64,000 bases of DNA from Cercospora beticola (GCF_033473495.1 NC_088937.1:3782001-3846000), one strand, 5' to 3'; positions 22,980 through 35,006 are shown, counted from the stretch's first letter. Numbers and translations: made by a program. Notes: generated by a model not told the origin, from the sequence alone.

Positions 22980-25489
22980 ATGGCCGAACGATCGCACGAG
23001 AACGCAAAAGACGCGACCCAGGCATTCACTAAAGAACAACAAGACCCTTTGGCTCATGACAAGAATCCCGAGTCCAAGCCAGGAATTACCTTTGCTGCTC
23101 AAGACAGTCTCCCTAAGCTCCCCATTCCGGACCTCGAACAGACGTGTCGGAAATATGTGGCGTCACTGGATCCTCTCCAAACAGCGCGGGAGCACCACCA
23201 AACAGAGCGAGCGATCCAAGAATTCCTCCGCACAGATGGCCCACAGCTGCAAGACAAGCTGAAGGAGTACGCCAAGGACAAGAGCAACTACATCGAGCAA
23301 TTCTGGTATGACAGCTATCTCAACTACGACAATCCGGTGGTGCTCAACTTGAACCCGTTCTTCTTACTCGAAGATGATCCCACTCCTGCTCGCAACAACC
23401 AAGTCACTCGCGCTGCCTCATTAGTGGTATCTGCGCTAGCATTCGTTCGCGCAGTCCGCAAAGAGGAATTGCCACCGGACACTGTGCGAGGCCAGCCTTT
23501 GGACATGTACCAGTACTCGCGCCTGTTCGGCACAGCACGTATACCGACAGACCATGGATGCCAGATTGGCCAGGATCCGGCTGCGAAGCATATTGTCGTC
23601 ATGTGTCGAGGCCAATTCTACTGGTTCGATGTGCTTGACGATAACAACGATCTCATCATGTCGGAAAAGGACGTCAGCATCAATTTGCAAGTCATTCATG
23701 ATGATGCAGAGCAACTACCGATCAGCGATGCCGCGAAGGGTGCCGTGGGTGTCTTGACTACCGAGAATCGCAAGATCTGGTCCAGCATGCGAGAGCTATT
23801 CAGCAAAGACGAGGGTTCGAACAATGCCGACTGTCTCAACATTGTCGACTCTGCACTGTTCATTCTCTGTCTCGACTACACGGAGCCTACCACCAGCGCT
23901 GAACTTTGCATGAACATGCTCTGCGGTACGAGTGAGGTGGAACGAGGGGTTCAAGTCGGAACCTGCACAAATCGTTGGTACGACAAGCTGCAGATTATTG
24001 TCTGCAAGAACGGTAGTGCTGGAATCAACTTCGAGCACACTGGTGTCGATGGCCACACCGTCCTCCGATTCGCCTCAGACGTGTACACTGATACGATCCT
24101 GCGCTTCGCTCGTACCATCAACGGCCAGGCACCTTCACTCTGGGCATCGACCTCACCAGACCCATCGAAGCGCGATCCGGAAAGCTTCGGCGATGTCAGC
24201 ACAACACCTCACAAGCTCGAATGGGATATGGTGCCTGAATTGGCAATCTCGTTACGCTTCGCCGAGACTCGATTGGCAGATTTGATCCAGCAGAACGAGT
24301 TCCAAACACTGGAATTTGAACAGTACGGCAAGAACTTCATCACATCCATGGGCTTCTCCCCAGATGCATTCGTGCAGATGGCGTTCCAGGCAGCATACTA
24401 CGGCATGTACGGACGCGTAGAAAGCGTCTACGAACCAGCCATGACCAAGGCCTTCTTCCACGGCCGAACAGAAGCCATCCGCTCCGTAACCCAAGAAAGT
24501 GTGGACTTCCTCCGCACATTCTGGGCCGAAAACCCACCTCAAAAGAAAGTCGAAGCACTCAAAAAAGCCACTGAAAAACACGCCGCCATGACAAAAGACT
24601 GCGCCAAAGCCCAAGGTTTCGACCGCCATTTATACGCCCTCATGTGCCTCTGGCAACGCTCCGTTGACGGCGAAATGGACATTCTCTCCGACGACGAAGG
24701 CGCCAGTACAAACGGCTGGAGCTCCCCAACCTCCGAACGTGACCCGAGCGATAACATTACCGCCTCTCCCACCAAACGCACCAGCATGACATCCAACGAC
24801 GGCGGAGTATCCGAAAGCGCCAAATCCTCTCCCTCCCGCCCGCGAGAACAACCCACCATGCCCGCCATCTTCGCCGACCCAGGATGGGATAAAATCAACA
24901 ATACAATCCTCTCCACCTCCAACTGCGGAAATCCTTCCCTTCGACACTTCGGCTTCGGGCCTACATCTGGCGAAGGTTTCGGAATTGGGTACATCATCAA
25001 AGATAATTCCATTTCCGTCTGCGCGAGTAGTAAACATCGACAAACGAAGCGGTATATTGCAGCGTTGGAGAGTTATTTCTTGGAGATTCGGAAGTTGTTG
25101 AGGCAGACGGTGAGAAGGGGGACTGTGGGGGATAAGAATGCTAGTCGGGCGAGGGAGGCGGAGAATTTGAGGCCTGCGAAGAGGAGTGGGAGGGCGGTTG
25201 GGGGTAAGGAGGGTGACGGGAAGGGAAGTGGTGGTGTTGGGAGGGAGAAGACGCCGGATGTGGAGAGTGAGGTTGTTAGTGATGATGAGTTGGGGGGATG
25301 TGAGTTCTCCTGTCCTTGTTCGATTTATGTGTGCAAGGGTTTACTGACGCTTTCACAGACGGCTTCTTCGATGCAGGAATGTTATTGCAAGCTCTCAAAG
25401 CGAAAGATTCACAGGCTGGAGAGAGGCCGAGCGAGAAAGCGGCTGCGAGGAGGGAGGTGGGGAAGAAGTTGAGGTTGATGGAGTATTAA
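22980..25489 (+). CDS. Carnitine O-acetyltransferase, cytosolic FacC/Yat2-type
   Basis: Exons 22,980-25,299 and 25,359-25,489 (59-bp intron) encode 816 residues. The enzyme family moves acetyl groups between CoA and carnitine, needed for acetate and fatty-acid growth. Visible family features: an N-terminal substrate-tunnel segment (LPKLPIPDLEQTCRKYVASL), a WYDSYLNY block, the catalytic His in EHTGVDG (His353), and the STS motif at 645-647 followed by FGFGPTSGEGFGIGY. An insert between about residues 570 and 630 and a basic C-terminal tail ending KLRLMEY make it longer than mitochondrial/peroxisomal CAT2, and there is no PTS1. I therefore favour the cytosolic Yat2/FacC class. The intron near the end is needed to reach the family-like tail GFFDAGMLLQALK. 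The start at 22,980 (CATCATGG) was chosen over an upstream in-frame ATG at 22,830. Confidence 0.88.
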
Positions 25490-26059
25490 AGTGAGAACTG
25501 GAGATTAGATGTAAATGTTACTATATTGCATTGCATCGCATTGCGTTGCATATCCTCATATACAGTCGAGTATCTGGACTCGCATGGCCAAGTTTTGTGA
25601 CGAGTATAAATGGATAGAGAACAAGAAAGATCCTGGAACTTGGGTCTCATAGTCCAAAGCTCTCCAAGAAGGGTGATGATCTCTCGACTAAGGCACGGCG
25701 CTAATATTTATGTCGAGGCTAGATTGAGAGGCAGAGACCTCTGCTGCTATCCAGAGAGAGTCGTCAATGCAGTCATGTCTTTCGACATTGTGAAAATAAT
25801 CTTGCTGCTCCTAGTTAACCTCGTAAGCTAGAAAGTATTTCAGTTTTCGGAGAATGCTATGCTTGCTGGCGCTGGCTTTGGGATAATCTAGTAAGAAGAA
25901 AGAAAGGGAGTGTTGGGAGATTGTGGCAGGAAACCACATATTCCAACTTGATTTGCTTCAACTATGATTTTGTACTTGAATGGACCTTTCGCTTCTCGGT
26001 GCCCATCTTTCAGACTGGCTGATATGTAGTACAGGGCAACGCTCAGACGCCTCCGAGAC
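25490..26059. other. Convergent intergenic region
   Basis: It lies between two converging genes. A short tandem of CATTGCATCGCATTGCGTTG sits near 25,528-25,550. The middle part is a diverged copy of a dispersed repeat (next entry). Confidence 0.5.
25600..25870 (+). repeat. Dispersed repeat, diverged copy A (former coding sequence?)
   Basis: About 250 bp aligns by eye with 34,295-34,540 in the same orientation at roughly two-thirds identity. Shared landmarks are AG[TC]CCAAA, CTATC[CT]AGAGAGAG[TA]CGT and CCTCGT[AG]AGCT, then GGAGAAT and GCTTG. The same reading frame is open in both (here 25,610-25,831) and the translations resemble each other (YPERVVN vs YLERDVN; LVS vs LVSW). Here the frame ends at a TAG where copy B continues with TGG. 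Confidence 0.55.
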
Positions 26060-28051
26060 CTAATCAAGCTCGATGATCTCTTGCTTCACCTGGATCACAA
26101 GCTTAGAATTCTGCTTGCGACGCTGCTCGGCTGCCAACTGACGCTGCAATTCCTCCATTTCTTCTTCCAGCTCGATCTTCCTTAGCTGCCGCTGTTTGCG
26201 TGCAATGTCCTCTTCCAAGCGCCTCTCTCGCATAGTCTTGTATGGCTCTTGAGATGCGACAAATTGGATGTCTGGGTCGACTTCTGGTTCGGTCTTGATT
26301 GAGACAGTCTGATTCTCGTTGCGGGTCGTGTTGCTCTCTTCGATGCGCGGTTGTTTGGCTGGTGGTTGGTCGTTTGATGGCTCGGCTGGGCGCTTGTTTG
26401 AGACTGGCTGATTTGCCGCCTCCGTGCCAGCTGCGGTAATAGAATCCGGAGCAATGATACTGGGCTGGTCGAGCGAGGTCTCATCTTCTTGAGTCCCAGA
26501 GATCTTTGCAGTCACTGGAGTCCAAAAATTGGGAGAGTCCACAGTGGGCTCTTCTGAGACTGACTGGGATGTTTCAGACTGGCTGATTTCCTGCTCTGGG
26601 GAGGTGTCAGAGGTAGTAGCAGAGGATGTGGAGTCTTCGTCTATGCCATCAGCGAGTGGAAGATCGGGCTCTGGAGTTGGTCGTGTTGGAGCATTCGTTT
26701 CGGACACTGTGCGTCGCAGCACGGTATCCTCCGGTCCAGCCTCGTCGTGAGCATTTCGCGGAACGCACATGTATCGGCCTCGCGCCCTCCGATAGGTAAT
26801 CTTCTTGCCCGATGGCGGCGCCTTGAATCTCTTGCAGCTCATGCATTGCTCCGCAGCTGTTTCCACAGCGTCGTCTTCTTGCCTGGCAGTGGTACTGGTT
26901 GGAACATGGTTGCCAGCCGGTGACAGGGACTCATCCTGTGCCAAATCATCCGGCGTCTCACGCATGCTGGCTGGAACTTTCTCGCCATACTGACGGACGA
27001 GCTTGTCAGTTTTTGGTCGCTTTGTGCTCGCCCGATGCACTTTCGGACAAGTGCAGATCTGAATCGAAGTCGAGGCCCGACTTTCAACTGCCTCATTTGA
27101 GAGCGAACATGTAGACGTCGAAGCTCCTTCTGCAGTACCGTCCAAAAGTGCGTCCCCTCTTAGCGCAGACGCGGCTTCGGACGACACGAGTACCCCAGTG
27201 TCGGGAGATGATATCGTCTGATCTGTCGTTCTAGTCTTTTCTCTGGCACGCTTTCGGGACGCCACGGCACGGTCTACGTCTGCGCGAAACCCCGAATCTG
27301 CAACAAATGCAATACTTCTGGACGACACAGGTCTCGCAAGGGGCAAAGGGCAGTTTTGAACTGTCCTGCCATAAGTCACTGCAGCTGTCAGCAGATAAAC
27401 CGAAAGGAATTGAATGTCCATTCATACCTCGACTTTGAGGTGTGAATCGGAAGACATAGGCGGCGCCCATCTCACCAGAAAGTGGAGCAAACGAGCCGCC
27501 ACGGATCTGGTTCCATCCTTCTGGGTCGTCTGGACGTTTCCTGCTAGGTGTAAGCCTACGATAACATTGTCGCATACGGTGAAAGCATACCGCTTGGTAG
27601 ATTCTGTCCATACTCCGTGGCCCCGTTGTACAGAAACGAGCATATCGCATCGAGCAGGATCGAGATTATAGTTCGCAAACATTCCTGCCTTCACGATGAT
27701 GCTGGATTCCGTTGCCCAGCCGGTGAATGTAAAGCCGAAGCCTTTCTTTGAGTAGGCAGTAGCAACACCTGAGCTGACCCACCTCTTGGTCAAGCTGCAG
27801 TTGAACAGGTGCCGCTGGCCACTTGCCGTCTTGAGTGCTACAAGCATGTGCATCAGCGACGCAGAAGACATGTCGAAAGTGTCCGAAAATTTCAGCACGA
27901 CATTGAAATTGTTCCGTGTCTTGAGGACCACGCTGTGCATGCAGTGGTCATTGTCATTGTCGACATCTTGCGGTATCTCGGCGAACTTGCGCTCGTCGTA
28001 GCTAGCGCCTCGTGGCTTGAGATAGCACTCAATACCATCTTTGTGCTTCAT
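26060..28051 (-). CDS. Unknown protein, paralogue of the gene at 39,289; SUMO-consensus C-terminus
   Basis: Three exons (28,051-27,591, 27,543-27,428, 27,378-26,060) encode about 631 residues. The N-terminus MKHKDGIECYL and the following domain resemble the 39,289 gene (MKHESGIEVYL), including a shared VQRG block and a [YW].FR[FV] block before the second or third intron. Then come a Cys-containing linker (CTCP.VH, then a C..CK[RK]..KAP.GKK segment), a long acidic Ser/Thr/Pro region, an Arg/Glu-rich helix and the tail VKQEIIELD (623-631). VKQE fits the sumoylation consensus and IIELD an acidic hydrophobic SUMO-binding patch; an IKTE site lies about 100 residues upstream. Nuclear function is a guess. 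Intron 1 has a NAGNAG acceptor (TAGCAG). Confidence 0.78.
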
Positions 28052-29019
28052 GTTTGGCGGCGATGATTCGTGCAGTTGAGGGGTTTCTTGTTCACGGCAA
28101 ATCTTGAGAAGAAATGGTCGGAATGTGTTGATGTCGTGTCAAAGCTGAAGTGGTTTGTGCGCAATCAGGTAGGCTGAAAAACGATATGTGAAGCTCTGAA
28201 GTGCAAAGTCGCATGTGATTGAAGTGAAGTGAAGAGAAAATGTTGGGACCCAAGTGAGGACTGCTGTCTTGCTATTGCTGCGATTGAGTGCTCACTGCTT
28301 AGTACAACGGTATGACACGTTGTAGTTAGTTTTCTGCTGTTTGAGTCGCAAATGAGGTGTGAGAACATTTGGAAGACACGAAAGTGACTATTGTTTGGGG
28401 GCACAGTAGCCGTCAGTTGCGGTCATTTCTCCGCAAATTTCGCACTTTCAGGGCCACCAGACGTCCAAACGGACCTCAGAGCGAGTTGGCTCACTTGCTG
28501 GGGATAGTCGCTCTGTCACATTTCTCTGCAAATCCTAGGCTTTCCCTACCGCCAGATGTCCAACCCACCTGCAGAGCCAGAGATAGTCGTCGGTCCTGCC
28601 GTATTTCTGTGATCTCGATGCTTTCGATGCCACTACATGTCCAGACGGGCAGCATAGCGATGTGGTCCTTGAAGGAAGGTGAACATGATGATTGGTGAAT
28701 CAGCACGTGCGTATGGGAGATGAAGGAGATGAGGTTGGACGACGCGAAGTTCGTCATGGAGCACGGGAGCTTGGATGATCCGACCGCGGGAGCTCTCACG
28801 CTCGTCAGCCAGCCATCCCATGCTCATGCTCCAACGGGACTTGCGGTCGTTTCCACCACTTCCACGTGCATCTGTACCAATCTTTCGCCTCCTCTTCGAG
28901 TACAACCACCTCCTCCTCTAGACAATCACATACACCGCTCGCGCACTGCGCGTGGCCGCCGCCTGCTCCCGTGCTTACATGACCGCGCGGCTCTAGCTAC
29001 ATGTCCAGTGCTAGGCAAC
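28052..29019. other. Divergent intergenic region, unknown gene / EDE1
   Basis: It holds the promoters of two divergent genes and a degenerate three-unit tandem repeat at 28,424-28,665 (separate entry). No other gene is recognised. Confidence 0.5.
28424..28665 (+). repeat. Degenerate tandem repeat, three units of about 84-94 bp
   Basis: Units start near 28,424, 28,518 and 28,602. Each has the order ATTTCT..G..AAT/ATC, CTTTC, GCCAC/GCCAG and [AC]ATGTCCA or ACGTCCA. The family has an inverted copy at 33,434-33,500 on the other side of EDE1. Confidence 0.6.
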
Positions 29020-32000
29020 ATGTCCGAGTCCGGTACGCGGCATCAATGCTCGAGCTGGGAGAGAGCTATGACAAGAAGCTGACAACACCAACCAGATCAC
29101 TCCATCCTTAACCTGAGCCCCGACGAGAAGCGCGCCTTCGCTTTCCTCTTCAACCAGGCAGACAAGGATCAGCTTGGCGTTGTCACCGGCGAGAATGCCG
29201 TCAACTTCTTCGAACGAACGAAAGTCTCCCCCGACGTCCTCGGCGAGATATGGCAGATTGCAGATACCGAGAACCGCGGGTTCCTGTCAAAACCGGGCTT
29301 CTGTATGGTGCTGAGGTTGATCGGACATTACCAAGCGGGTAGGCCGCCGAGCAATGAGCTGGCTTTCAAGCCTGGGCCAATTCCTAAATTTGAAGGACTC
29401 ACGATACCTGGCGGCGCACCTGTAGCACCACCGAGTCCGGCTCCCGCAGCCTTTCAACAACCCCAGTTATCGGGCTCGGCTCCAGGCCGCGTGCCTCCGC
29501 TCGATCCGGCCAAGGTGCAGCAGTACTCGGGGTTGTTCGAGCGCTCAGGAGCTCAGAATGGACTCATTGATGGCGGGACGGCGAAGGCCATCTTCGAAAG
29601 AGCTGGGCTGCCGAATGAGACATTGGGTAGAATATGGATGCTCGCAGATCGTCAGCAAAGGGGTGCCTTAGATCAGACCGAGTTCATAGTGGCCATGCAT
29701 TTGTTGACGAGCATGAAGATGCGAGCGATGGCAGCGTTGCCTGCTACGCTGCCGCAAGGCCTATATGAAGCTGCATCTAGAAGAGCCGGGCCTCCGCCGA
29801 GTCGCCAGGGCACTGGACAAGCACCAATCCCGAGACAACTCAGCGGACAGCCGACCGGAACAGCGCGTGCCCAGAGTCCATTGGCACGTCAAACGGCCTT
29901 TGGTGCTCCTCCGCCGATCGCTGCGCAGACTACTGGGCAGCCATGGTTGATCACACCAGCAGATAAGGCCAAGTTTGACCAGTTCTTTGCGACCATCGAT
30001 CCTGCAGGACGTGGTATCATCACGGGCGAACAAGCAGTGTCGTTCTTTTCCAATTCTGGACTTTCGGAAGAGTCTCTGGCACAGATATGGGACCTCTCAG
30101 ATATCAAAAGCGAGGGCCAGCTCAACAAGGACGAATTCGCAGTCGCTATGTATTTGATCAGGCAGCAGAGAGGGCCGAACCCACCGCCATTGCCAGCGTT
30201 CTTGCCACCTGCACTTGTTCCTCCCAGCATGCGAGCACAGCAACAGCAGACACAATCGACAGCGCCAGCTTTCGACAATGCTGCACAGCAACCTGCCATG
30301 CCCAAGTCGGCTGCTGATGACCTCTTCGGCCTAGACGAACCTGCTCAGCCCCAAGCACCTACTCTGCAACCTCAAGGTACAGGTGCTTCTGCCACACGAG
30401 ACGCCTTCGTTGGCGGCTCTCCCGCGACTCCGAGCAGCCCCAGCCGGTTTCAAGCACCAGCAGCAGGTCCCGCCAGTGTATTCAAGCCTTTCGTTCCGTC
30501 TTCTGCGTTCGGTGCCACGCTTGCACAGCAAAACACGGGAGGCTCATTCGGATCAAATCAAGGCGCCGCTGCTCGCGCCCCTCCAGCATCTGTTGCCAAT
30601 GACGACTTGCTCGGCGACAATGAGACCCATGCTGCAGAGGCTAGCAAGATTACCAGCGACACAACTGAGCTGGCGAACATGAGCAATCAAATTGGCAACC
30701 TTCGCGGACAGATGGAGCAGACTCAGAGCAAGAAGAATGTAACTCAAGCCGAGCTGAACCAGACGAATGCACAGAAACGTGACCTGGAAGTCCGCTTGCA
30801 GCAGTTCAGGGCTCAATTTGAGCAGGAGGTTCGCACTGTCAAGGAGCTAGAGACACAATTGGCCACCTCGCGAGAGTCCACCAAGAAGCTCAGCCAAGAG
30901 CTGGCGTTGCTCGAAGGCAACTACCAAGACTTGTCAACGCAGCACCAAACCGTGTCTCAGCAGCTGCAGGCAGACCAACGAGAGAACGCAGCCCTCAAGC
31001 AGCGTTTGACGGAAGTCAATGCGGAGGTCACAAGGCTGAAGCCGGAGATCGAGAAGCTCAAGCTTGATGCCAGGCAGCAGAAGGGCATGGTGAGCATTAA
31101 CAAAAAGCAGCTTGCCACGAGTGAGGGTGCGCGGGACCAAATACTCTCTGAGAAGGCAAACCTCGAGCGCGAAGCTGCGGAACGAGAAGCCCAGCCAGCG
31201 GAGGCTGTTGCATCAGGAACAGAATCTGGCCTTGCGAGCCCTGGAATGGCAAGCCCTGCAAGCACATTGAGCGCCAACAATCCATTTTTCCGTAAGCCTG
31301 GCAGCGAAGGTGGTGAAGCCCGTGCGGTCAGTCCACAATCGACTGGCCCAACGCCCAGCGCTTTCGATGCATTGTTCGGTCCTCCGGGCGCTTTCGCACC
31401 TCAAGGCCAGGCTGGCAGCAGAACAGGCACTCCACCCGCAACGAGCTTCGTTGGCCGATCGCTCCCTACTGCAGGAGCCGCGGCTGGCGGTGCTGTCGCT
31501 GGCGCTGCCGTGGCTGCAGGTATGTCCGACTCCGTACAAAGCGTATCTTCAATCGGTCAGCACACTCCAGCAGCAACGCCACCACCCTCCGAACCAACGC
31601 ACGAAACTCCACCCGTCTCTGAACCGCCCCCACCTCCACAAGATCGCCAGTTCTCTGCCTCTCAACTCCCCATCGTTCCTCCTGAGGAGAAGGACAGCGC
31701 AGCTGACAACGATTCTACAAAGGTTCTGCCTCCACCGAGCAGGGCGGGAGGGACTGAGACGCCTCGTGAGGCTGTGCCTGGCTCAGGTGCAGCTGCACTG
31801 AATGTGCCTGGTAGCTTCACGGAAGATCCCAAGCCTTCCACCGCTGCATCTGAGGGCTTACCCGGTGCATTCCCTGTCGCAGAGGAGACTCCTGTCGCGT
31901 CACGCTCTGTAACACCAGCAGCAGCCAAGGACGACTTTGACTCGGCGTTTGCTGGGTTTGGCGATAGCCAAAAATCGAAGGATGCGGAAAGTGAAGATCC

Positions 32001-33265
32001 GTTCGCAGTCCCGAGCAATGGAGCGGCTCGAGGATCCGAGTTTCCACCCATCCGGACCCTGGAACGGGATTACAGTGAAAGCGATAGCAGCGATGACGAG
32101 GATGCCCGTGGCTTCGACGATGACTTCACTGCCGCATCTCCTCCGCCTGGTCAAGCAGCGCCACTCGAGAATGCTGATCTAGCAAAAGATCCAGCGACAG
32201 CAGCGGCAGCCCTCTCTGCGACCACGCCTTTGCCCTCTGCCGAGGCTCAGCAATCGCCGCCCGCATACGAAGATAGCAGCAAAGTCTCACATGGCGGCAG
32301 TGGCGAGCGGGTCGACGAGAACCAATTCCCAGCGGAGTTTACCGGGCTGCTCCCGGCGCGAGAGGACCCAACAAGTCCTCCTGCTGAGAGCTCATCGCCA
32401 GCCGTGGCGACAGCCACGGAGATTGAATCAGACTCCTCCAAGCACACACCCGTGCGAACACCGCCCGCAACATCGAACAGCAACAACCCGTTCCCAAGTG
32501 CGGGCACAAGCTCCGCAGCACCCGCACAGGCTTCAGCTCCTAAAGGCGCATTCGATGACTTCGATGACTTTGACGACCTAGCCGAAGCCAAGGAAGCCGA
32601 TAAAACTGGCAATGACTTCGACTTTGGTCACAATGGGCCAGAAGACGAGTTTAGCGCCACATTTGACTCTCGAGCAGCAAGCATGACTACCACGATGGCT
32701 TCTTCGCAGCAGACTCCTGTAGCCGCCAATCGTGGCGTGATGTCCGATAGTGCTGGCTCGAGCGGATTTGCTGGTTTCTCGTCCTCACAATCAGCCTTGG
32801 GCGCTTCCACAATGGCGAGCAGCACCTCGGCAGCACAGCAAAGCTCAGCGAATGGACAGGATGATTGGGATGCGATCTTTTCCGGGTTGGACAACAGCAA
32901 GCAAATTGACACGAGTCTCAATGCTAGTGATCCTTGGGGCGACTCGTCGAGCAACGCTTTCGGTGACAGTTTGAATGCTGCACAAGCAGCTGCCTCGAAA
33001 CCTTCGTTTCCCGCCGGCTCCCTCACTGCACAGCCACTAAAGAATGTGCTCGATCGAGGCGGTGCTCTCACTCCTGGCACGGAACATGATGATCCGATCT
33101 TGAAGAGACTTACTGGCATGGGGTATCCGCGAGGACAAGCACTCGCTGCGTTGGAACAGTTTGACTATGACATTAATAGGGTGAGTACAGAACGATCTAT
33201 CTGAGACTCATCTCAGTATGCTGACTATCGCTTAGGCTGTTGATCACTTGACAAGCCAATCGTAA
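29020..33265 (+). CDS. EDE1: EH-domain and UBA endocytic scaffold (Ede1/Eps15 family)
   Basis: Three exons: a 13-bp first exon (29,020-29,032), 29,096-33,180 and 33,236-33,265, encoding 1,375 residues. Three EH domains are visible at about residues 8-95, 141-225 and 289-374, each with the typical IW.[LI][AS]D block. A coiled coil follows at about 516-703. A long disordered Ser/Pro/Ala region carries NPF motifs (NNPFFRK, NNPFPSAG) and repeated DDFDDFDD. A C-terminal UBA domain ends DYDINRAVDHLTSQS and is completed only by splicing the last 55-bp intron. Ede1/Eps15 proteins act early at clathrin-coated pits, binding NPF adaptors through EH domains and ubiquitin through UBA. The tiny first exon was chosen because it supplies MSESDHSILNLSPDEK in frame with EH1; the 63-bp intron has a CTGAC branch-like site. 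Confidence 0.92.
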
Positions 33266-34176
33266 AGGCACGATAGCATAGGATGTGTAGACCAATTGAG
33301 GAGGTAATTGATACCACGGAGGGCGATGTGTTGATTGTAGCTTTGTAGATATTCGTTTTGTGAAGAGGATAGGCTTTCAAATCACTACTATTCGCACCAG
33401 TACGCAGCCCTTACTAACTTCCCACTCTGCTTTGACCGCACCGCTATGCTGCTTGGACGTCTGGCTGCAGGGAAAGCCTAGAATTTGCAGAGCAACGAGA
33501 CAGCAGCTGTACCGAGATTCGCAGAGCTTTGGCGCAGGCAGCAAGACAGCGACAGGTCGGACCACTAACTTCGGCACCCTCAATACACCAGCCGGTGTCT
33601 GCAAATTGGACTTGCTTCCTGCGCAAAACCCTTTCACCTTCATCAAGCTCAATCCCCCCTGGCATCTCCCAGATGTCCACCACGTCTGGGGGTTGTAATT
33701 CCCACGATCACGCAAGTCAAGCGCTGCGCCCACAGATTTTTTCGGACAATCTCATTTGGCAGGAGTGGACTTCAAGTCCGACAGAGCTTTCCACAACTGC
33801 CGCCCACAGCACTTTCTGCTGAGTGCTTTCGCACCTGGCCTCCACAGCCCTCCCCAGGCGCTGTCAAAACTCCGGCGTCATGCCTTTCATCGTTGGGTTG
33901 GCACCCTAGTTCGATGTCAGCGACGACTTGATTTCATTCTGACTGGTTTAGTATTACCTGAAGCTCGACGATGAGCTGCTCCGCATCTTCGTCGGTCAGG
34001 TGGTGCGAGAAACGGAAGTCAAAAAATGCCTGCATTCCTTGATCTGGATGGAGTCTCTGGCCCAAGAGTCCTTAGACCTGGGGCTATGGTGTCGCTCCGC
34101 TGAGACACGACCAAATCACTCTTGCATATAGCTACACTGAGAAGCAGGGAGCTCCCTCGGTTTTTAAGAGAGAGTC
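33266..34176. other. Intergenic, repeat-bearing
   Basis: No gene is recognised. It holds an inverted copy of the 28.4-kb repeat and GC-richer sequence without long open frames that look coding. Confidence 0.5.
33434..33500 (-). repeat. Inverted copy of the 28.4-kb repeat
   Basis: The minus strand reads CTCTGCAAATTCTAGGCTTTCCCT, then GCCAGACGTCCAA and GCAGCATAGCG. This matches 28,524-28,565 almost base for base and resembles the third unit (GGCAGCATAGCGATG). The pair flanks EDE1 in opposite orientation. Confidence 0.6.
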
Positions 34177-34653
34177 GTGACTTTAGCTATGTCTCCTCGA
34201 AAGGTTCAGGGCAGTTTCCTGGTCGAGGTCAATCCTGTGGGCTGGGTCGCCCCTACTCGTTCAGAGAAAGGTGCGCTCAACGGTGATTTCTTTAAGAGAG
34301 CCCAAATCACTTCGAGAATCTTAGTAATCGCTCTACTAGGCCACGATGCCAAGATCCATATCATGGCTACATTGGGAGTCAGACAACCTTCTCGCTATCT
34401 AGAGAGAGACGTAAATGTGACCATGGCTCCTGACAACGTTATACTAGTATTTCTTTCCGTAATTACCCTCGTGAGCTGGCAAGCAGTTCATGATTTGGAG
34501 AATAGTGTGCTTGGCGGCAATGATTTGAGGATGGCCGGAATCACTCTGGATAGGTCGGTGATTACTTCACTAAGTCGCAGTGCCAGAAGCCCGCTCAAGA
34601 CCTATCTCCACCAGACCCTTGGCAAAGCCGCCTCGAGACAGACCATGAAGTAG
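34177..34653 (+). pseudogene. Orphan ORF / dispersed repeat copy B
   Basis: This is an open frame of 158 codons. Its central part (about 34,295-34,540) is homologous in frame to the shorter ORF at 25,610-25,831, which argues that the frame was once coding. A hydrophobic stretch (DNVILVFLSVITLVSW) is the only feature. Its 3' end overlaps the GIY-YIG-like ORF on the other strand. I do not recognise the family; it could be a decayed transposon or orphan gene. Confidence 0.4.
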
Positions 34654-35006
34654 CGTAGCACCGGGATCAGTACAACGGTTGGGATGGGGCAGTGGGCCAG
34701 CAGGGCGACGTGCACGATGAGGTATCCATCATTCAGTACAGCCTTGACCCACGATGGCAAGGATGAAAGATGGGGGCCAAGGCAGTTTCTGAGACGCGTC
34801 TTGACACCTTCTCTGCTGACGCCAGTGCCAGAGCCGAAGTAGAGTAGTGGTACGGGGCCAGGTTTGCGAAGCACCACACAGTAGATACCCCATGATGACT
34901 CAGGTATGTCGGTGGGGAGATCCTCAAACCAGCTGGTTAACGGGGGTGTTGCTGATTGGAGGACTTCCAGGAGACCGGGACAGAACACAGGATCGGTGAG
35001 AGCCAT
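34602..35006 (-). pseudogene. GIY-YIG nuclease-like domain, probably truncated
   Basis: The 134-residue frame starts MALTDPVFCPGLLEVLQ and contains WGIYCVVL, a spacer of about 8 residues, then LYFGSGT and an REGVKTRLRNC segment, the layout of a GIY-YIG domain (GIY, YFG, R on the following helix). A downstream CPIPT...LRYFMVCLEAAL block includes a Glu where the family's metal-binding Glu could be. The frame then stops at ALPRVWWR, shorter than I would expect of a complete protein, and no continuing exon is obvious. I call it a fragment or very small gene. Origin in mobile DNA is possible because it sits in a repeat-rich, gene-poor stretch. Confidence 0.45.

Noticed and set aside
29965..32612. 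Numerous alternative-frame ORFs inside EDE1
   Set aside because: All lie within the continuous EDE1 exon and have no independent support.
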